A stretch of 25,816 nucleotides of DNA from Phaeoceros laevis (lineage: Eukaryota; Anthocerotophyta; Anthocerotopsida; Notothyladales). The stretch spans positions 1 through 25,816 of the forward strand of contig JBNGIQ010008257.1 of assembly GCA_049999765.1 (NCBI GenBank), written 5' to 3'. The position numbers and the translations under genes were made by a program. Below, one piece after another: positions 1-11,599 of the stretch (positions within the stretch are counted from its first letter, which is position 1; every line of letters starts with the position of its first letter). The notes beneath the pieces were generated by a model that had not been told where the DNA came from, did no database searches, and saw only the letters and a program-made list of their open reading frames with translations.

Positions 1-137
1 CTCCTAATAAGTGTGTTACCAAGCCGTTGAAGGACTTTCCCCGTGGTTGGACTTTGTGTTTTTTTTTTGTGACTTGTGGTTAGACTTTGTGCCTTTGGTA
101 CATTTACCAGTAGTAGGAATCGTAGCAAAACATCACA
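1..137 (+). promoter_or_regulatory. 5' flank / leader of the DNAAF5-like gene
   Basis: This short stretch precedes the first ATG. It is T-rich, with a run of ten T at about 60-69, and a near repeat of 'gactttgtg' occurs on both sides of the run. The ATG at 138 lies in the context cacaATGGC, which is acceptable for plant translation. No convincing TATA box is visible, and the promoter proper probably lies outside the window. Confidence 0.4.
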
Positions 138-3100
138 ATGGCAGCACAGAAGGATATTTCTGTGGAGGAAATTTGGAGGACCTTGAAAGAGACAAAGTTG
201 GTGCTACCCAAGCTGCCTGGAGGTGCACATTGGAATGCGCTTTCCAGCAAAGAAGAGCCGAAGAAATCAGCAAAATGCAGTGAGACCACCGCTTTTTGTC
301 CGTACCCGGGTGTCGTTGTGGATACTCCCCTTGAACGCGGATTTGAGACGGCCTACTTGAGGCAAACGAATCAGATCCGCAGCGATGACGCAACTTGTGG
401 CCCTGTTGCGGAGTACCTACGAGAGACCAGGGCAGCAGACGATTCTGCGGACGAAAGACAGCAGGAAACATCTGCTGCCTGTGATCCCGTCGGAGGGGTC
501 GAATGTGTTCAATCGCCAAGAAGTTCTCAGGAGAGCAAGGATTTGGAGGAAGCTAGACAAAAGGAAGCTCTGTTTAGGGTTGTCTACGAGCTGAGTGATG
601 AGGTGACCCATGTTCGGTATGGTGCTCTGCTGGAACTTCGACATATTCTTTTCTCCGAGAACGTTGAGGATGGCCAAGTTCTTTTCAGTTCTACGGATTC
701 TGCTGGTCGTAGTATTGTTCGAGATGTGACTCACGAGCAGCAGTATGTGCGGGGGCTTGCGAAGAACGAAATGGCTTGGTTCGTGGAGGAGCTGTTGATC
801 GCAGCTTTGCTGCGACGATTTGGAGACGAAGCAGAGAAGTGTCGACATCTCTCTATCGCAATTTTGCAAGAGTAAGGATTATTGTGGTTGGTCTGGCCAT
901 CGATTGGACGCTATATGCGTAGTCCACCAATGTTGATATTACATTGTACTTCATTGTAACAGTCTTTTGCAGATTGTTCCCAATACTGTTATGGGTTTGC
1001 TTCCATACATTCTGCCTGTGATCTGCGAGCTGCTGCCTTTAAAAGAGTTTGTCAAGCCTGAAAGCCGACCTGCAGCACCTGAGGTCGCTGTGAAACCGCA
1101 ATTTGTTCATGAAGAAAGCACCCTTTATGCTGTCATTGGCTCTCGTGTTTGACCCTTGTTAGTGGACAACAGGTGGAGTTGCGTGGTGTGAATATGGAGA
1201 GGTGTGAAGAACTACGCCTATCACTGGTGCAATTAGTCCATAAGATGCTCAAGCAAGCCCCCAAATTGTTTCGACCCTTCGCCTCTGAAGTTTCGTCCAT
1301 ACTTATGGCCGCAGCTACAGATTCGCATCCTGAGGTTCTGAAGGTAGCCTTTCCTACAATTGTACCTCACTGGATATTTTTGCACCATCTGGCAGCTACT
1401 GTATGTTCATGGGCTCTCCCTCTGTGTCTTGTAGGAAACTTTTGTGGCGTTCGATTTGTTTGGAGATCATATGGGTGACATGCTGAAGTCGGTTGCAAAG
1501 ACGCTTGTTGCCTCAATCATTCCAAGTCTAGCTCATACTCACTTCCATGTCCGTGTGGCCGCTCTACGTGCAATCCACAGGTACCAAATAAATTCTCTTG
1601 TCCTAGTTTTGTTGCTTGTAAATGGTGAACATGTCTAGGACGTTGGCAGAGCACGAATTCTTTGGATAACGTCAAAGATAGATTAAGAGACTAGATACAT
1701 AGAGCTTACTGCCTGTGTTATTTATCTGGTTACTGGTTCGTTTTAGGTTGGTGCATTGTGGTGCACATGAGAGTATCTATGACCTGACTGCATTTCGTGA
1801 TCCAAACCTTATACCCATCAGATCCTTTTACCATCCAGATACCAAAGTAAGGTTCATTGCAATGATTGACATGCAACACTTTCGTGTGCTTGAAAAGAAG
1901 ATTCTAACAGTTTTGTCTGTTCTTGTATGGTCCTTGCAGATACAGTATTTGGCACTTCTTGCTGCCGACAGAAATGCTGCTGTACGGGAGGAGCTCTTGA
2001 AAACAGTTTCCTCCTGGCTTCTAGATCTGGAACAGCGCAAGGAGCATGAAGTTCGACTTCTACCGTAATGTCAAGGCCTGACTCTGCTGATCCAGAAATT
2101 TTCATTCTCCGGACAGAGTCACATATTGCAGTTCGTGTGTTGCATGCAGATACATACTAAGCGGATTTAGCGACCAAAATTCTCGTCTACAAGAGCTAGC
2201 CTTCTCCCTTATGGAAGGCATTGGTCAAAGGTCATAAGAACTAATGCCTTTACAAGAGCCATCCCCATCTTGAACCGTCCATAGTGCTGAGATATGCTCT
2301 GACAGGTATGAACAAGACTTTGACAATGAAGTGCGCGATGTAAAGGACTATTTGCCAGAAGCCTCTGAGGACATTGTCAGCATCGCTGGAAAACCGTTAC
2401 CTCCACCGTTCATCAGTAGGATTCAGAAAACTTACTAAAGGAGTTTGCATTTGTTGAGAGACTACCATAGGTCTCGCTGTAATTACCACCTGTGAAGCTT
2501 TCTGTAAGAGATAGTCAGTAACTCCTAACTACTGCCAGGTGGATGCAGGAAGACCTTGTCTGGGTGCAAGGATCTTGGTGAAGAACTGCTTCTCAGTCAT
2601 GTTGCATGCAATTAGTGCTGATCTTCTGGCATGGACTAGCGGCACGAAAGTCCTAGCAGCTGACTTCCTGATGACGATGCTCATTTTTATTGAAGACAGT
2701 GTAATACAACACCTTCAGCCTGTTTTGAGCATTCTCGGAAAAACTTGCAGGGATTCAAGTATAGGAAAAAAGGTAATTTGGTAGCTCATTTCAGGGGCAT
2801 CCTATTTTTGAATTTATAACTTGGTTGCCTACTTACATTTCTGATGGTGGCAGATAAGAGAGAGCGCAGCTATTGTAGGTTATTTTGCAAGTCCACCAGC
2901 ATATTTGGCGTCTATATTACCTCAAGTAACCGGGGAATTTGATGGGGATAGTGCCCTGTATCAAGTTGCGCAAGCTCTGACGTTACTGGCAAGTCTGATG
3001 CAAGGAACTCCAGCAACTGCCCTGAGACCAAACATTGCGGAAATCTGCACCGTTCTTACGGAAAGGGACTTGATCACTAGCATTCAGCAGTAAGCATAAA

Positions 3101-4414
3101 CTGGAAATTAAGAGCTAGACAAAGTTGGATTCCGGTCAGCAGTGAATGCTTTCTGCCTTACTAAGTTGGTACGTTCTTTTATGCCTACACCACCAGGGAA
3201 GTCATTGAGGGTGTAATTGATGTCACAAAAGAAATTGTCGCAGCTTGGGATGAAGAATGCAAAGCAGAAACTATCCCAGTCATGTGGATCCTCCTGAATA
3301 CTGCTGCAGCTTCCGACTTTAGTGGAAGAGCAGGTACTGAGGTATGTAATCCAAGATTCAGTTTGGTCTGCCCATCATGTTCAAACATTCTAAGATGCGA
3401 AACTCATACATGGAAAAACTGGGAACGGGCCAATGAGCATCATTGAAGAAGTTGAGCTCTGAACTGCTCCTGCACAGGTTCAAGCTATTCTGCTAGATCT
3501 AGCGGTTGCATCTGGGTTCGATTCAGCTGAGGACCACATATCTGCATCAACAGATGTCATGTTGTCCCTGTTACCCTCCCCTGATTATTGGGCAAATAGA
3601 TCTCTTGAGGTCAACATCTTTTGTCTCCTTCTTCAGCAGACAAATGCAACTACTCCAGCCACACTTCTCAAGTACTTCTCAAGTTTATCTAACTCTTCTT
3701 GCATCCACCTGTAATGGTTTGCTAAATTGATCCCCTGCGTCTGAACCCTGTTCGTGGTCAGGCTGCTCGACATGCTTGAATCTTCAACCAAAGACAGTGT
3801 GGATATGGATGTGAAGCTCAGGTGAGGATGTACATCTCACATTCTAAATTTGACTTCCACCTGGATCAAAGTGTCAATGCTGAGGCAGAGCTTGGCAGGT
3901 TAGTATTTGCAGTACAAACTATGGTGGTGTGCACACCAGACAACTTTCCTTGTACAGAGGCCATGAGCCTGCAGCTTGTCGAGAGTTTTGTTTACCCTTG
4001 CCTGAAGCTCGGTGGGGTATTCCTACGACCAGCCATCGGCATACTGCAAGGCCTCTTAAGCAAGCCCTGGTTTGAGCTAACAACAGCTCTGACAGCAGTT
4101 ACCACTACCATTCTCCAGGAGCTCCAGAAAGAGGTACCAGAGGATGAGGATGATGATGATTGCGAGTACGGAAACTTTCGAGGTTCAACTCTACACTCTT
4201 TCTCATCTGTCACGCTCCCCCACTATTTGCGTCTACTTCTCACCCTTACCCGTTGGTTATGGCAGAACCTGGAACAGAGTATCTTATCAAATCAGTCCTC
4301 GATCAAATCAGTGACGAACAGAAGGAGAAGGATCATAGTCGCTCAGACCCCCCCGCAGAGCCCTTCGCTGCCATCAATGACAAAACAACTTCTGTTGATG
4401 AGGTTACCGAGTAG
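138..4414 (+). CDS. DNAAF5: DNAAF5/HEATR2-like dynein axonemal assembly factor (HEAT repeats)
   Basis: The product is a cytoplasmic HEAT-repeat protein that helps preassemble outer and inner dynein arms for motile flagella. My 15-exon model is 138-871, 963-1146, 1173-1343, 1435-1580, 1747-1846, 1940-2064, 2150-2230, 2306-2415, 2549-2772, 2854-3089, 3197-3341, 3478-3710, 3762-3821, 3899-4182 and 4266-4414, giving about 993 residues against roughly 855 in human. Recognition rests on the segment CEELRLSLVQLVHKML followed by PEVLKETFVAF, FHVRVAALRAIH, NAAVREELLKTVSSWLL and YILSGFSDQNSRLQELAF, which match the order of HEATR2 repeats. An acidic patch (EDEDDDD) lies near the C-terminus. All junctions keep frame with GT..AG ends. 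Two are weak: the apparent 26-nt intron at 1147-1172, where an alternative donor at 1084 gives an 89-nt intron, and the 51-nt intron at 3711-3761. The usual C-terminal animal repeats are not obvious. In a plant this gene implies swimming sperm. Confidence 0.85.
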
Positions 4415-5143
4415 ATGTCCTTGACATGGACATGCTCATGCACTATCACTACATCCGCTTCAGGAGTCTCCTCCCCAACTAGTTACTACATCGCGTATGG
4501 TGTAGTGTTCGTTCATAAGGGAATGTGGGCAGAGTTAGCCCGGCCGGGCTGGCTCTCCTCGTTCGTCTGCAAACTGCATTCCCCCAGCATCGTTGTTCCA
4601 CACAAGTAACCCTACCACCACTTTGACAAGTCCTTGTTATTCCCCAAGTCTGCTATGGGCTCCATACCCAGGATTAGGCATATGCTGCGCAGCTTCTGCC
4701 AAACTTCAAACTCCAAAAACTGAAATGAATGACACGCTGGGTATACTCTGCATGTATGTGGACCATGTCAGACGGAGTCACAAGATCGCAAGAGCGGGGA
4801 CTAGTCATGATTCATGAAATTAGTGACTTGCAGAATGCGCTCACCGGCTGTAGTGCTGGTGATTTTCTAAGAAACCGACTTACAATGTGGAGCCGTGCCT
4901 TAATTGTTAGTACAATGCCCTGCAAGGTGGTGGTTGCATTGAGGGTGAGGACGGCACTTTCGGGTTCTTGTGCTGTAGCTCCCTGGGCAACGATATGACT
5001 GCATTTATCATCAAAATTCTTGCATCTCTTGCAAGGTTTCAACTTTTCCAAGTGCATGCAAATCTACACAGTTTGGAAGACTCTGAGCGCTCGTGGCTGT
5101 CCGTTAGGCCAGGGATATAGCCTCACGGGAATGTGCAGACCTT
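4415..5143. other. Convergent 3' intergenic region
   Basis: This stretch lies between the stop codons of the DNAAF5-like gene (+) and the WDR5-like gene (-), so it should hold both 3' UTRs. Open frames here are short, lack family similarity and do not join by plausible splicing. I see no RNA gene, mobile element or repeat in it. Confidence 0.6.
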
Positions 5144-6168
<1,025 letters not shown>

Positions 6169-6362
6169 TTAGCCACAGATAGCACACTGCAGCAAAATCG
6201 TCAGCCACAGAGTGTAGGGACTGTTGCCAGACACTTGACGACCGAAGAGTTGTTCACAACTATTCTTGTCCTTCACCTGGGACAGTCTCTGGAGCAGGTC
6301 CCCTGCAGACTGGAAAATGGAAGGCCTGCACACGCAGCCTTACCAGCTCTGTTACAGCTCGG

Positions 6363-6378
6363 CGGTTCCATGGAACCG
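6363..6378. repeat. 16-bp perfect palindrome
   Basis: The sequence cggttccatggaaccg is its own reverse complement. It lies about 200 bp upstream of the WDR5-like start codon, so it could be a dimeric protein-binding site in that promoter, or chance. No family of plant factor is assigned. Confidence 0.5.
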
Positions 6379-6772
6379 ATCCGCCAGAGTCCGCTAGTAC
6401 TATCAACAAGCTGTGCCCCTACATTGGACGGCTGCAACTTCAAAGAGAAAACAGATGTTTCCACAGTGGTGTTGTTCAACCACACTGTCCAATCTCGGAA
6501 GGCAATTTCTCTGTCTCAACTCCAACTACCAGCTCCTCCTGCTTCTCCACAAAAAAAAAACGCTTGATTGTGGAGGACATCAGTAAGTCTGCAAAAGGGG
6601 AAACATCACACTGGGAGTAAGTTCTCCCTCTCATGGAGAAGCCTGGTAATTAGAGCCTGGTGCAACGGAGGAGAGCTCTCGCAAGTACAAATTATATGAT
6701 GGGACACCAAGACCGTGGAGGAACTTTAAGAGCTGAGAAGCTGTGGATGAGTGCAGGAAGAACCTCCTCACT

Positions 6773-6800
6773 AAGTGACCAACAATAAGTGACCAACAAT
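6773..6800. repeat. 14-bp exact tandem repeat (two copies)
   Basis: Two adjacent identical copies of aagtgaccaacaat. It lies in non-coding DNA upstream of the WDR5-like gene and looks like a recent small duplication. Confidence 0.85.
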
Positions 6801-6935
6801 TTGGAGGATTCCCAGGATTTCTGATTTAGTACTTCATCACAGTCGATCGTCTCACTTACACAAGACAAGTAGGAAGCCGTAACTATCCTAACGCTGCTTT
6901 CGGAGCATAGGACGGGGTCTAGCAGTCTCATCAAG

Positions 6936-6967
6936 CTCCTGACTCAGTTGTCTCCTGACTCAGTTGT
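6936..6967. repeat. 16-bp exact tandem repeat (two copies)
   Basis: Two adjacent identical copies of ctcctgactcagttgt, in non-coding DNA about 140 bp from the previous tandem repeat. Confidence 0.85.
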
Positions 6968-7008
6968 CCCGAGTTGTCCACATTGCTGTATCGAATTTGT
7001 GACGGAGG

Positions 7009-7059
7009 CGGTCACCACATCTTGGAGGGCTTGAGTTGGAGAGCTAGCTCAGGATCGAG
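7009..7059 (-). repeat. Dispersed promoter-proximal repeat, copy 1
   Basis: The segment running from cggtcac through cttggag and ttggagagct to aggatcgag recurs in the same orientation at 10708-10771. The two copies lie about 0.85 kb upstream of the WDR5-like start and about 0.16-0.22 kb upstream of the start of the unknown gene. Copy 1 lacks a short internal stretch present in copy 2. Function is unknown; it may be a fragment of a mobile element or a shared upstream element. Confidence 0.55.
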
Positions 7060-8077
7060 GTATAGGGTAGCTTGTCTTCTTGGGGGCTAGTGAAATATGA
7101 TGTCCCGTTATTGTTGCCGTGTTCTTGGATCGTTGTATTTTGCCAGCTAACAACCTCAGCCAAATCCTTCGTCTGTTCGTCTGCTTCTCTGCGGCTGGGT
7201 AGTCATATCCTGGCAGGAGCGTTTCAGCACGCCGCTGTGATCGCCCGCCATCCGGAATCTGCTTCCTGGACTTCGTCCGTACTTATTATTGGCAAATCTA
7301 CATTTTATGATATCTATGTGATGCGCTTGCAGCTACTACAGGATTACTTCTTTGATTCCATTCACCTTTCCGGTTCTGATGATCTACTTCCACTAGTTAA
7401 GCATGAAGTCCTTCAAGCATTCCTACCTGCAAGTTTGTTAGGGAACACTGCTCATCAAGGGGTGTTCCAGATGTGTTCAAGCTGTAACCAGTTCGTGAGC
7501 CGATGATCCAAGTCAGTTATAGCTGAATCACCTAATGTTACGCTGGCAGGCTGGTTTGGACACTACCTGCTCATCTGTGCGAGTGTCTAGAGCGGAAGCA
7601 GCTCTCTTTTTAAATTGCCGACTGTTTGTACCTGCAAACCTATTTATTACATTGTGCTAACCACATCACCTGCTACTACCTCGGTGTTTGCCAACTTCAC
7701 GAGCAGCTTCTCCCTTTCTTCCATGCGTCTACAAATATTCCGGGCACGCCTCCTCTCTACAAACTTCTGTCGCTCCTTCTTCCACTTCACCTAGTTACGC
7801 CCTTCCTTGCAGACTATAAAGTCATTGAGATCATCAAAACTATCTACATCCAGAGATTTGTCAGTTACTATGCAGGATTGCACATACGAATTACCACCAG
7901 TGCTGACCCATGAAACATCTCAGGTATCGATGCTTCGCTTGCTTGATCGTTCCTTGCTTGAAAATTGCTAGATGAGGAGAAAACAATTTGGTCGCAAGGC
8001 TCAGTGGAGTCCAGGTAACTGCACAGCACACAATTGAAATTCAGTTGAATTAAAAGAAGAGAGTGAAACTCGTTCAG

Positions 8078-10546
8078 TCACAAAAAGTACGGTATCTCAA
8101 CAGCAATCGAGGTAGTGCGAGTTGCTAACCTTCTTGGTCCTGGTTCAGAAGTGGCAGCTTGAGGCTTCCGTCCCTTCAGCATTTCAAAAATCTTCAAAGT
8201 AGCTGGGGACATCTGGTTGTGTGCAGCTAGAACTGAATTTAATGGTTGCCGCAGACCTGGTAAGGCCTGCGACTCTTCATCTGGCTCTGCAGTCATTGAC
8301 GTCAATAGCAAATCTTTTGAATGAGCAGTATTCTCAGTTTCTGTACAATGACCATCCGTTGGGAATTCCTGCCCGTGACCTTCACGGACTAACACTACCA
8401 GAGCTTGAAGGACACGAAAGTATTCATCCAATAAATGATCAGCAACTCCCCTTTTCATCTCCCTCCGCATCACATCTGAAAGAGCCTTCCAGGTGTACTT
8501 CATGCTGTTTTCCAGGTCCATAACACTAGGTTCTTGTAAAGTCTCAGCAACGAAGATTCTGCCTGCAGGTACATTCTGCTGTGGGCCTGGAAGGCAAGAC
8601 CAAAACACGGCTGATACACAGCAGAGAGTAATTTCAATCTCCCGTGCAAATGCACTCTTTGTATGCTCACTGGATGCAGGGAGCAGCCTGATTCTTTGCA
8701 CCTCCGCAGCAATACGATACAAGGCAGAGCTTATCAGATATAACATAGCAGCAACAAACTCCTGTTGCTGTTCCGTGGACATGCAGCCCTCTTGAGAGCT
8801 TTCAAAAGGGTTGCTATGTAGGCAGATGTCCTTCAGCACATGAACAGGAGAGTAGCATAGCTGATCAGTCTGCCTTGGATCAGAGCTCCTTTCAAAACGA
8901 CTGTGCTCATACAGGCAGGAACCCATGTCAGCCTGAGCATACAATCTGACAGCACTTTCCAATATTGATGAAGTCAAGTGAACACATATTCGCGGGCGCA
9001 AGCTGTCTGCCAAGTCAGGACTCCGTAGTTTGTACTGCATTGACCAGCTAATGTCGCCCTGAAGCCAAGATGGTGGCTTGCCAGGATCAGCAATCTCCAC
9101 CAACTTCAACATCTCATCGTACCCAACCATCCCTGCCCGCTTAGTACTCAATCTAGAAATACCACCAGCGTTATCCATTGTTTGCTCAGACCTCGATAGC
9201 AATATGCCATGTCTGTCCACAGATCTTCTTACAAGATTCGCAATGTGCGTTAAGAATCCCCCATGAGCCCCATCCTCCATGACGATGTCTAGTAACAGTA
9301 CTGCAGCAGTCAAGGTCACAGAGGGAGCTACAGTCGGCTGCTCGGCCCTGTGAACATGTTCTATCCTTCTCCGCGATAGAAGGGCATGCACACATGCAGC
9401 CTCAAGAACTATTTCCATCTGTCTGCTGAAGGATAGAGCTCCTCTATCCTCTTCATCTTGGGTCCAAAGAAAAACTTCAGACAAAATCAGGATGTGATAA
9501 CAACTCATCCATATACACCTGCAAATAGAAACACTTTCAGTTCCCTGTTGACCACACCTGTGGACAGTGCATACGACAGCTTTTAGCAACGGCTAAACAC
9601 CAAAATTGGAATCGTTCTAGATGGCAGCTCAAAGACAACCAATGAGCGAATCAGATATGAAATTGCTGGAACAAACCTCAAGCATGCCGCAGATGATATC
9701 TACTTGGTGGTCTAAGATTCTCAGCAGGTGTGACTCCTTATCTCGACTATCTACATGCCTATGGCAATCAGCATCTTTGCCCTCCATCCTTCTATTTATT
9801 ATCTCCCGGTATCCTGAACATTCTTGCCACAAGTCCTCCCCTCCAAGTTTGTGGAATGCACCAATATTCTGCATAACACGCATGGAGTGCATATCAGATA
9901 ACTCTGCCCCTGAATCCCCTATGCACCCAGGTGTCTCATAAGCAGTGTACTTACTGTGCCTAACATCCGTCGTTCTTTGCCCTCCACTAAAGGATAGCGC
10001 AGCCACACGGATGTTGTGAAGCGTGGCCAGTGAACATAGCTGCTGAAGGATAGCTTTCAGAGATGCCGCACAATGAGCACTCATCCCTGTGTTACAGCAG
10101 TCGATGAGAGGTAAAATGCGTATGCAGCAACGCAGCGTTTGCGTTGTAAGCTCTGTACTGCTTAGCAACACATCAGACGTGTCGAACGCATGCTCCGCAG
10201 ACAGAAACCTTGTACACTCCGTGAGCTCCTTACATAAGCAGGCATTGAGCCGCATAACATCTTCAGTCCACAGGGGTACCAGGGACTGCAAGCGGTTAAA
10301 GGTGCTCTTGGATGTAATGTCTTCGGTCACCAGAGAGAGGAACGACGCCAGAGATTCGACATCCTGACTTCTTGGTTCCGACTGATCCCCAGCAGCGAGC
10401 GCAGCAAGGTGCGTCTCCGATTGCTGCCAGATATCGTCGGATGTTCCTGACTCCACTTCCGCAAGAGGTGGGGCTGCTTCCACCGAGCCTCCGTCCCCAT
10501 CCTCCGGTACCGCCATCTGTGCACCCATAGCTTCTACAGAACCCAA
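8078..10546 (-). CDS. Unrecognised two-exon gene, largely helical 793-residue protein
   Basis: I do not recognise this protein. The exons are 9677-10546 and 8078-9592 with an 84-bp phase-0 intron (GAG|GTTTGT donor, GTGTTTAG acceptor) that fuses GMLE to PLLKAVVCTVHRC without a frame break. Other nearby acceptors give the wrong phase. The start codon at 10546 is the first ATG of the frame, followed by an acidic, Gly/Ala-rich, probably disordered N-terminus. The remainder is rich in Leu, Ser and Cys with predicted amphipathic helices, for example KAILQQLCSLATLHNIRVAA, and a C-terminal block around FVAAMLYLISSALYRIAAEV. This suggests an armadillo/HEAT-like helical scaffold. There is no signal peptide, no catalytic motif and no clear transmembrane segment. 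The reading frame stays open over 1.5 kb in exon 2, which supports a real gene. Its role cannot be inferred from its neighbours. Confidence 0.75.
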
Positions 10547-10707
10547 GCTCCCTCAAGACGTGCAGTTTACGGGACTACCTGGGTCTCGAGGCCCCAGTTG
10601 AGCGTTGAGCTTGGACAAGACTGCTTTCCTCGATCTTGAATCCATAGGCTCCTGATTGCGCTGTCAAGAGATTGGTCCACATAGAAGTGCCAAATTCGAG
10701 AAGTAGC

Positions 10708-10771
10708 CGGTCACAGATATCTTGGAGAGCTAGCGTTGGAGAGCTGGTTGCAGAGCTAGCGCAGGATCGAG
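10708..10771 (-). repeat. Dispersed promoter-proximal repeat, copy 2
   Basis: Partner of 7009-7059. This copy carries an internal duplication: gagagctagcgttgga is followed by gagagctgg and then cagagctagcgc. It lies 160-225 bp upstream of the ATG of the unknown minus-strand gene. Confidence 0.55.
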
Positions 10772-10999
10772 CACTGGCGGGTACCTGAACGGCGAGCGCA
10801 TGGGATAGCTGAAGTCTAGTTCAGAGTCTGGGGATGTTCCAGTTACCTAGACTAATCTACGCTTCATTCTGAGGCACCCACAGGCTCGCTCCAATGTTAC
10901 GCAATAAACACACACAGGCATTGCCAATCAGTAAGTGTGGTACAACCTGAGAGGATGTAAGAGCTGGATGTACATCGTCTGCTTGGTAGAGTTACCTAA

Positions 11000-11578
11000 G
11001 GTTAAGATTTTTAGGGATGAAAAAGAACTGATAACCTCATCGTTGACCCACTGGCATTCATGACTGGGTTGCCTGATTCATGACAAGCATATCCAGTTGC
11101 TGCAGTTGCCCTCTACTGTTCCTGTGAGCAGTGCTCCTGTCCAGATCGTGGCTTGTTTGTACATGGGTGCTACCTGGGTAGACTGGCGCCCAAATAAGTT
11201 CTGGGTTTGCGCATGATTTTGGTTCAAGCTTCGTTCCCATATCAGGTATGTCCAGCACCGATGAGTGGTCGTTTCTTTCTTCCCTACTAAGATCTCTAGG
11301 GCTGAGGGGTAAGCACATTACCTTGTAAAGAACTGCTGGCCTAATCGTTGACCTCATTCATGACAGGGTTGCCTGATTCATGACAAGCATATCCAGTTTC
11401 TGCAGTTGCCCTCTCCTGTTCCTGTGAGCAGTGTTCCTGTCCATATCGTGGCTTTGTTTGTACGTGGGTGCTACCTGAGTAGACTTGCGCCTAAATAAGT
11501 TTTGCCTTTGCGCATGATTCTGGTTCAAGCTTCGTTTTCATCATTAGGTATCTCCAGCACCGACGAGTCAAGTTGCAC
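11000..11578. repeat. Tandem duplication, two diverged copies of a ~290-300 bp unit
   Basis: Copy 1 is about 11000-11286 and copy 2 about 11287-11578. The best-matching core, for example gcctgattcatgacaagcat at 11071 and again at 11371, is offset by exactly 300 bp. Both copies run through the block ending in tccagcaccga (11251 and 11553), with scattered substitutions and small indels. Copy 2 ends at the position where the decayed coding sequence of the PPR gene stops. No terminal inverted repeats, open frame or RNA-like fold were noticed. Confidence 0.85.
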
Positions 11579-11581
11579 CTA

Positions 11582-11599
11582 ATACCCATTTTTCTTCAT
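11582..11599 (-). pseudogene. Relict of the lost DYW-domain start in the +1 frame
   Basis: Overlapping the TGA at 11598-11596, the alternate frame reads ATG AAG AAA AAT GGG TAT and then TAG. DYW proteins usually have a M-K-x-x-G-Y segment at this place, just before V/I-P-D-T. This indicates that one indel plus a nonsense change removed the deaminase domain. Beyond 11579 no DYW similarity remains, and the tandem repeat begins. Confidence 0.6.

Larger units (their letters stand above)
10547..11595. other. Spacer between unknown gene and PPR gene, largely repeats
   Basis: The left part (10547-10850) should be the leader and promoter of the unknown minus-strand gene. It holds copy 2 of the dispersed repeat at 10708-10771. 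The right part (about 11000-11578) consists of two tandem copies of a ~290-300 bp unit and follows directly on the stop codon of the minus-strand PPR gene, so it forms that gene's 3' UTR or flank. No coding gene is supported here. Confidence 0.6.

Noticed and set aside
872-972. Acceptor at 972 (TTTTGCAG) for DNAAF5-like exon 2
   Set aside because: It produces a frameshift and an early stop. The acceptor at 962 (TGTAACAG) keeps frame and reads LQDLLQIVPNTV.
7072-7913. Two plus-strand open frames between the WDR5-like and unknown genes
   Set aside because: Protein-like composition in part, but no recognisable family, no ATG start in good context and no convincing splice link between them.
9621-9941. 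Plus-strand open frame opposite the unknown gene
   Set aside because: It mirrors the coding bias of the minus-strand exon and shows no independent similarity; treated as an antisense shadow.
11058-11357. Minus-strand open frame within the 300-bp tandem repeat
   Set aside because: It has no similarity to a DYW domain or any other family and simply spans the repeat.
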